Origin: Liolophura sinensis
Lineage: Eukaryota > Mollusca > Polyplacophora > Chitonida > Chitonidae
NCBI RefSeq assembly: GCF_032854445.1
Contig: NC_088303.1
Span: 28,869,265 to 28,933,264 of the forward strand
Length of the DNA stretch: 64,000 nucleotides
Direction: 5' to 3'
The notes beneath the pieces are model-generated. The model ran no database searches, was not told the DNA's origin, and worked only from the letters and a program-made list of their open reading frames with translations. Position 1 is the first letter of the stretch. Each line of letters opens with the position of its first letter. A program made the position numbers and the translations under genes. Positions 60,501 to 64,000 of this stretch are shown piece by piece.

Positions 60501-63500
60501 ATCCCTCTGTGGTACCATCTGGTCAGGGAACAAGCCAATATCATTTACACACATCCCTCTGTGGTACCATCTGATTAGGGAACAAGCCAATATCGTTTAC
60601 ACACATCCCTCTGTGGTACCATCTGGTCAGGGAACAAGTCAATATCGTTTACACACATCCCTCTGTGGTACCATCTGGTCAGGGAACAAGCCAATATCAT
60701 TTACACACATCCCTCTGTGGTACCATCTGGTTAGGGAACAAGCCAATATCATTTACACACATCCCTCTGTGGTACCATCTGATTAGGGAACAAGCCAATA
60801 TCGTTTACACACATCCCTCTGTGGTACCATCTGGTCAGGGAACAAGCCAATATCATTTACACACATCCCTCTGTGGTACCATCTGATTAGGGAACAATCC
60901 AACGTCACTTACACACATCCCTCCGTGGTATCATCTGGTCAGGGAACAAGTCAATATCATTTACACACATCCCTCTGTGGTACCTACTGGTCAGGGAACA
61001 AGCCAATATCATTTACACACATCCCTCTGTGGTACCATCTGGTCAGGGATCAAGCCTACGTCATTTATACACATCCCTTTGTGGTACCATCTGGTTAGGG
61101 AACAAGCCATCACTCACACACACTCTCACATCCCTTCTTGGTACCATCTGGTCACTCAACAAGCCAACGTCACTTACACACAGCTCACATCCCTTCTTGG
61201 TACCATCTGGTCAGGGAACAAGCCAACATCACTTACACAGTCCACATCCCTTCTTGGTACCATCTGGTCAATCAACAAGCCAACATCACTTACACACAGT
61301 CCTCAACCCTTCTTGGTACCGTAACATCACCTTCACACATTCCCTTTTGGTACCATACAATCACCACTAGAAGGAATTTATCTTAATCTAGGGACAAGAC
61401 GGGAGAGTAACTATAATCAAGCTTAGTTCTATAGCTCTAGCAATTGGTTAAATATTCAATGTTGGCATCTAAAGAATCATTGTAAGGTCTTTGAAAGTAC
61501 ACTTTTAAAAGTGTTTTGAAAGTATACTTTTACCTGCCAAACTTAAGGTGAAATACAGTAAGTCAAGACTGTCTGTCGTCTCCACGTGATTCATATTTTG
61601 AATAATTATGAATCTGTGATAGGTAACCTTGACTTGTTCACCTGCACTGCTGGCCGATATAACACATTTATCACCATTATTGAGGCTTTCAACATATACT
61701 TTCACCCTTAAAAGAGATTCACAAGGTGTATTACTTCCCAAATTTACAAAGGTGTATTACTTCCCAACACTTCACATAACCAGACCTGAGGGACTATAAT
61801 ATGACTGCCCTCTGCACTTTCACACTGCTCACCCATACCCTTCTATCCCTCCCAATTTCTTAATGCCACAATCTCTTGCTGATCTTACAGACAATTACAG
61901 TTACATTTTTGGACTGTGTCTACTCACTCTTTGCCCTCGTGACTTTGGGGTTGGGGAACAGGTTCCTTGAGAGTCATGCTGAAGTCAGTCCCTCGCAGCG
62001 GTGTATTCCTGTAGTGCGTGATCAGGCTGTACAAGCTGTCGAAGGTCACCGGGTCGATGAGGAAATACTTGGTTTGGCCATGCTCCTGACGGGACTTTAT
62101 CCTGCAGTGGTTAGCCTTGTTTTGTCGCCTGGGAACAAAGAAAGTTTGGCTATATCTCCTACATGTAACTGTAGATCAACTGAAGTTCTTATTTACAAGT
62201 ACAGTGTAGCCTTGCTATAAGATGCCTCAATATAGCGCGCAATCACATATAACGCGGTCCAAATATATTGTCCCCCCAATGTCTGTGGTGTACTTTCACG
62301 TGAGAACAGCTAAAACTGCAAATGAATAAAGATGTTTCACCAAGAAATATACTTAAATAACGCAACATTATTTGCTTCATTTCCCACTGTAGGAGTGTGA
62401 CTCATGTGTTATTTGATAGGCTTAAGCTTTTTGAATATTAAGTGAGTATAAGCAAAAAGAAATGGATTTTTCTCTGAACAATGGAAGAGGTTGTACTGGT
62501 TACATTTTCTTTGCTGGCGAGTTTGATTCAAAACACACCTTGTTGCAGCATTACTTCCACATGTGTGGTTTCATCAACAATGCAGAACACATTTTGCTCA
62601 CTGTGACAGGCACACCTCATAAAGGGGTTAATATCTGTACACTTTCAGTAAATGCTGATAACTTTAATCAGATTATTGAATGGCTATAAAGCTAGGTGTG
62701 AAACTGCAGGAAGTGAGCTTTGGCTTACCGGCATACTGACATGTGAGTGAGTGAGTGAGTGCTTGGGGTTTAACGTCGTACTCAACAATTTTTCAGTCAT
62801 ATGACGACGAAGGAATCAGTAGGGTGCATGTACGTGTAATGTGCCTCCTTGTCGCAGGACGGATTTCCACCGCTCTTTTATTTAGTGCTGCTTCACTGAG
62901 ACGACTTACCGAAGGCGAGTAAACTGCCCCGCCCAAGCCATTATACTGATACGAGTCAACCAGTCATTGCACTATCCCCTTCATGCTGAACGCCAAGCCA
63001 GGAAGTTACAAAGTCTTAGGTGTGAGTCGATCAAGGATTGATCCTGGATCTACCGGTACCGAAGCGGACGTTCTACCAACTGTGCTATCCGGGCCGGTCT
63101 GACATGTGAGAGTTGAGATGAACTCGCTCAAACTTTTGAGAATGGCATCTTAATTTTTTTCTTCTTCATTTAATACATTGACTCAGCATGATATACATTA
63201 ATATGGTAACATTATTATTCTTTTTTTTTGGGTTCAGTAGCTGTAACACAGTCACATGATCAGGTTGACAGTCATCTGCAGTCTGCAATTTTGAATCTGA
63301 GGCATCTAAGTTCCAAAAGTTACTTCTGATACAAGCAGACATGCTTGATGAATGAATGGATGGATACCAGATGCGTTGTAGCTTTTTTCTTTCATTTAAA
63401 AATGAAGTGGATTTAAAAATAAATGTTTAACATGCACTGAATTCTGCAGATCAGCTTAGGCCTGTGATTATGTGATATGAGGCTAGCTTCACAGGACGGC

Positions 63501-63989
63501 AGCACGGTGCTGAAATGCTTGAATCCTTGGGTAATAAAAAATCCCAAAAAAAGCATTTGACAAAACACATTTTGCGTCGATGAAGCTTCGTTCAATGTCA
63601 AAATCATGACATGTAAGACAGACTGTAGCCCTATATACTGAAGCCCTATACACTGGATCTCAAGGTCATTTCATTATAGCACAAGGTAGCCTATAATGTG
63701 CTCAGGATCCTGTCCCCAAAGCAGCACGCTATAGCGAGGCTACACAGTACATAAGAAACAACCAAACAAGTCCCAATGGGATGATAGGAGACTACCAACT
63801 TCCCAACACACCTACTCACCAGAAGGACAGGGAGAAATCCCCGACAAACGTCTCACTCTCTCGCACTAGGAATGTCCCGTCTCCCAGATGACTGTACTGT
63901 TGTAGTAGTTCCTCCGCTCGTCTTCTACCCCCTTCTAAGCGACCATGAAACCACTGTTCACTGAAGTGGAGCTCATCATTTGGTTGACC
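42368..63989 (-). CDS. plcg: Phospholipase C gamma, partial (5' end outside window), 16 exon positions
   Basis: PLC-gamma cleaves PIP2 to IP3 and diacylglycerol at the plasma membrane after recruitment by tyrosine kinases. Exons in order: 63820-63989, 61928-62128, 60344-60466 or 59843-59986, 57808-57985, 56806-56874 and/or 54626-54691, 52696-52802, 51336-51481, 50420-50571, 49634-49730, 48833-48923, 48046-48216, 45842-45944, 45263-45377, 44004-44162, 43442-43530, 42368-42556. All borders are AG/GT and all phases join; one choice at each double position gives about 719 residues, like vertebrate PLCG1 from nSH2 to the end. Domains: nSH2, cSH2, tyrosine linker, SH3, second half of split PH, catalytic Y box, C2, helical tail. 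X box, EF hands and first PH lie past the right edge. Confidence 0.97.
42570..43030. repeat. Minisatellite, about 37-bp unit, interrupted
   Basis: Units of CAGCACAGCAGGCACAGTTA followed by TCAGTAGTCACAATTAT at 42570-42790, and again at 42955-43030 beyond 160 bp of foreign DNA. It abuts the acceptor of the last PLCG exon. A last piece (AGTTATCAATGGA) follows the SINE at 43180. Confidence 0.85.
43026..43178 (-). repeat. SINE-A copy in the 37-bp array
   Basis: TTTATTATTTGATTGGTGTTTT to GGCAGACCTTCCCACGTAG. ATCAATGGA-like array sequence is on both sides (TTATCAATGG before and after), a probable target duplication. Confidence 0.83.
43442..45377 (-). CDS. plcg: PLCG C2 domain exons
   Basis: Exons 45263-45377 ([20 protein letters not shown]), 44004-44162 ([37 protein letters not shown]) and 43442-43530 ([20 protein letters not shown]). 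NGLNPVW and DEDIFGD carry acidic Ca2+-loop positions as in PLCG1. The donor end of the middle exon is repeated in the next intron. Confidence 0.96.
43600..43695 (-). repeat. SINE-A fragment, diverged
   Basis: TGTTTGATTTATATATTTTATG, then CCTACTTAAGAATGAATTCAC. Confidence 0.65.
43915..44003 (-). repeat. Duplicated donor end of the PLCG C2 exon
   Basis: On the minus strand the exon end and donor (CCCTATTGAATGTTTACGCA then CAG|GTAAGTATGC) recur about 75 bp on as CCCTATTAAATGTCTGCGTG and, with further drift, CTACAAAG|GTAAGTATGCC followed by CACCTTCCCTA. One full and one partial extra copy. Confidence 0.65.
44218..44660 (-). repeat. Dispersed repeat C, two copies in tandem
   Basis: 44218-44450 and 44455-44660 both read GACCTCAAATTTCGCCCACA-like, ACACCTTTTCGAAAATCAAC-like and CAGAACTCTCAGAATCAGG-like sequence, the reverse of the 17.6-kb copy. 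Confidence 0.65.
45842..49730 (-). CDS. plcg: PLCG catalytic Y-box exons
   Basis: Exons 49634-49730 ([14 protein letters not shown]), 48833-48923 ([14 protein letters not shown]), 48046-48216 ([40 protein letters not shown]) and 45842-45944 ([19 protein letters not shown]). [15 protein letters not shown] is the substrate-binding core of the TIM barrel second half. The X box is outside the window. Confidence 0.97.
46080..46190 (-). repeat. Very diverged SINE-A-like fragment
   Basis: GTTTTAATGCCAAACTGAAG, then TTTCATTTATATCATATGATG and GGTCAGTTTTATGGGTGAAG. Confidence 0.45.
46383..47579. mobile_element. TA-flanked non-autonomous DNA transposon, 1197 bp
   Basis: The left end CTGTAAATGCCTTTTCATTT then GCG pairs with the reverse complement of the right end, CTGAAAATGTCTTTTTATTC then GCG, and similarity goes on (ATTTCGCGG / ATTTGG) for about 45 bp. 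TA is at 46381-46382 and 47580-47581, as in Tc1/mariner-type insertion. No transposase ORF. It holds a triple 117-bp repeat. Confidence 0.8.
46449..46800. repeat. Three tandem 117-bp units inside the transposon
   Basis: Each unit runs from AATAAGTGCCCTCGAATA through TTAATGTCGCATGCATTAG to TTTTTCAAACACATTAATTA. The three differ at only a few sites. Confidence 0.95.
48462..48635 (+). repeat. Dispersed repeat C, copy
   Basis: AAATTTCGTCCATGACTGAC, CCTGATTCTGAGAGC, AGAAAGGTGTTTAGTGG. An (AT)n insert replaces the middle. Confidence 0.65.
50106..50250 (-). repeat. SINE-A fragment
   Basis: TTTACTTATTTGATTGGTGT to GGTTGCTGGCAGACCTTCTC. Confidence 0.85.
50420..50571 (-). CDS. plcg: PLCG C-terminal half of split PH domain
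   Basis: Gives [19 protein letters not shown] and [19 protein letters not shown]. It matches vertebrate FVFSISM...AADSQEELQDWVKKIREVA. Confidence 0.95.
51336..52802 (-). CDS. plcg: PLCG SH3 domain exons
   Basis: Exon 52696-52802 gives [19 protein letters not shown] and NVHKQDGGW. Exon 51336-51481 gives [20 protein letters not shown] and [19 protein letters not shown], the WW pair split by the intron, and FPSNYVEE are the SH3 ligand-binding signature. It matches vertebrate ALFDYKAQREDELTF and [10 protein letters not shown]. Confidence 0.97.
51522..51665 (-). repeat. SINE-A fragment
   Basis: TTGATTTATTTGATTGGTGT to GATTGCCAGACCTTTTCCCC. It sits 40 bp upstream of the SH3 exon at 51336-51481. 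Confidence 0.85.
52080..52395 (-). repeat. SINE-B with perfect 15-bp target duplication
   Basis: GAGTGAGTGCTTGGGGTTTAA, TTTTTCAGTCATATGACGAC, GGATTTCCAC...tRNA-like head in reverse ending GGATCTACCGGTCCCGAA. CTGACAAGAAGGGAG occurs at 52065-52079 and 52396-52410. Confidence 0.92.
53530..53930. repeat. Minisatellite, about 43-bp unit
   Basis: Units of TCTACCATGTGGAGGTGGTG, TCAAATTCACC and TTACTCCGAAAG. ORFs of 64-126 codons here are repeat translations. Weaker TCAAATTCACATTC units run on to about 54090. Confidence 0.88.
54626..54691 (-). CDS. plcg: PLCG tyrosine-linker exon, version b
   Basis: 66 nt, phase 0-0. Gives [19 protein letters not shown] and TSK. It shares NPNDF-SK and both tyrosines with version a, so it is a duplicate. 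Acceptor TTATTGTAG, donor TCAAAG|GTAGGC. Skipping or including either or both keeps the frame. Confidence 0.9.
54905..55648. repeat. Minisatellite, 26-bp unit, about 28 copies
   Basis: CAGTGTCAGTAGATTCATGA followed by ACCATG, alternating TCAG and TCTG forms. Units after 55180 are nearly identical, while those at 54905-55080 are diverged. It lies between the two tyrosine-linker exons. Confidence 0.95.
56100..56580. repeat. Minisatellite, about 27-bp unit
   Basis: Units of GTGGCCATAAGAGTGCAGAT or GTGGGTATAAGAGTACAGAT plus GTTTTGAT. The long minus-strand ORF (246 codons) is this repeat translated behind the end of the linker exon. Confidence 0.9.
56806..56874 (-). CDS. plcg: PLCG tyrosine-linker exon, version a
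   Basis: 69 nt, phase 0-0. Gives [19 protein letters not shown] and QSK. It sits where vertebrate PLCG1 has EPDYGALYEGRNPGFYVEAN, which carries Tyr775 and the activating Tyr783. Here IY and LYMNPN stand at those places. Acceptor TTTTTCAG, donor CCAAG|GTAAAA. Confidence 0.9.
57808..57985 (-). CDS. plcg: PLCG cSH2 second-half exon
   Basis: Gives [36 protein letters not shown] and [15 protein letters not shown], matching vertebrate [15 protein letters not shown] and YYEKHPLYRKMKLRYPINEE. It can follow either version of the first half. Confidence 0.96.
58166..58300 (-). repeat. SINE-A fragment
   Basis: TTGATTTATTTATTTATTTC tail to CGCAGGTTGTTGGAAG. Confidence 0.84.
58300..58825. other. PLCG intron, nothing seen
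   Basis: AT-rich unique sequence between the cSH2 second-half exon and version B. Confidence 0.5.
58830..59270. repeat. Minisatellite, about 30-bp unit
   Basis: About 14 units of TTTGCAATCTGCAGTCTCAT followed by GCTATGATGT. Confidence 0.9.
59843..59986 (-). CDS. plcg: PLCG cSH2 first-half exon, version B
   Basis: 144 nt, same phase at both ends as version A. Gives [38 protein letters not shown] and GRFAISM. It is seven residues longer than A through a basic loop (RRSSTRADP) after FLVRKS. It is closer than A to vertebrate WYHASLTRAQAEHMLMR. Donor ATGAG|GTAAGG. Both versions in one transcript would stay in frame but give one and a half SH2 cores. Confidence 0.94.
60344..60466 (-). CDS. plcg: PLCG cSH2 first-half exon, version A
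   Basis: 123 nt. Gives [37 protein letters not shown] and ends AG|GTGACC. It enters after GA and leaves after AG, exactly as version B. The FLVR arginine is kept. Acceptor TTCCCTAATCAG|ATGGTACCAC; the whole acceptor plus the first codons are the unit of the array just upstream. Confidence 0.94.
60467..61345 (-). repeat. 52-bp tandem array made of the cSH2 version-A acceptor
   Basis: About 17 units. On the minus strand each reads ATATTGGCTTGTTCCCTGAC, CAG|ATGGTACCAC and AGAGGGATGTGTGT. The real exon start reads TTGGCTTGTTCCCTAATCAG then ATGGTACCACGAAGGAATGG. So polypyrimidine stretch, AG and first codons are all in the unit. Units near the exon are nearly uniform; those past 61080 diverge. 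ORFs here are repeat translations. Confidence 0.93.
61928..63989 (-). CDS. plcg: PLCG nSH2 domain exons
   Basis: Exon 63820-63989 gives [11 protein letters not shown] and [19 protein letters not shown]. Exon 61928-62128 gives [38 protein letters not shown] and [13 protein letters not shown]. The phosphotyrosine-binding arginine of FLVRES is present. It is nearly the vertebrate [18 protein letters not shown] block. Confidence 0.96.
62748..63098 (-). repeat. SINE-B with 12-bp target duplication
   Basis: Same family as 52080-52395, with the full tRNA-like head in reverse (TTCTACCAACTGTGCTATCC, GGGCC). CTGACATGTGAG stands at 62736-62747 and 63099-63110. Confidence 0.92.
63115..63815. other. PLCG intron, nothing seen
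   Basis: AT-rich sequence between the two nSH2 exons. CTATATACTGAAGCC and AAGGTAGCCTATAATGTGC may belong to an old repeat. Confidence 0.5.
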
Positions 63990-64000
63990 CTGGAAACAAA

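Noticed and set aside
60665-61386. ORFs rich in WYHL and SGQGTSQ
   Set aside because: They are plus-strand translations of the 52-bp acceptor array.

Overview
This window is animal (metazoan) nuclear DNA, most likely from a mollusc or another lophotrochozoan. The genes are split by GT/AG introns. The spaces between exons are AT-rich and full of tRNA-derived SINEs, short inverted-repeat transposons and minisatellites. The SINE types look like those I associate with mollusc genomes; that assignment is from memory and cannot be confirmed here.

Three genes can be read. (1) An ELMO (engulfment and cell motility, CED-12) orthologue lies on the minus strand, 23356 down to 2017. I resolved 21 coding exons whose phases all join, giving 731 residues, close to vertebrate ELMO1/2. 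(2) A TMEM186-like mitochondrial inner-membrane protein lies on the plus strand in two coding exons (27948-28040, 28285-28959; 255 residues). (3) Phospholipase C gamma lies on the minus strand from the right edge (63989) down to a stop at 42368, with a possible further terminal exon at 32473-32571. The N-terminal PH, EF-hand and X-box exons lie beyond the window. What is visible runs nSH2, cSH2, phosphotyrosine linker, SH3, C-terminal half of the split PH, catalytic Y box, C2 and a helical tail.

The most interesting signal is in PLCG. The first half of cSH2 is encoded twice by neighbouring exons (60344-60466 and 59843-59986), and the linker carrying the activating tyrosines is also encoded twice (56806-56874 and 54626-54691). 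All four exons have matching phases, so alternative use could yield several in-frame PLC-gamma forms from one gene. In addition, three intronic repeats are copies of splice junctions. A 75-bp array in ELMO intron 11 repeats the end of exon 11 with its donor. A 52-bp array in PLCG repeats the acceptor and start of the first cSH2 exon. A smaller duplication repeats the donor of the main C2 exon.

Layout: 1-2016 ELMO 3' flank; 2017-23413 ELMO; 23.4-27.9 kb intergenic, with a candidate ELMO 5' exon, an inverted repeat and a dispersed repeat; 27.9-29.1 kb TMEM186; 29.1-32.4 kb intergenic with SINEs; 32.4-42.4 kb a large PLCG intron or flank made mostly of minisatellites; 42.4-64 kb PLCG. ELMO (with DOCK, a Rac activator) and PLC-gamma both work just below tyrosine-kinase and engulfment receptors. 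Human ELMO2/PLCG1 share 20q and ELMO3/PLCG2 share 16q, so the linkage seen here may be ancestral.
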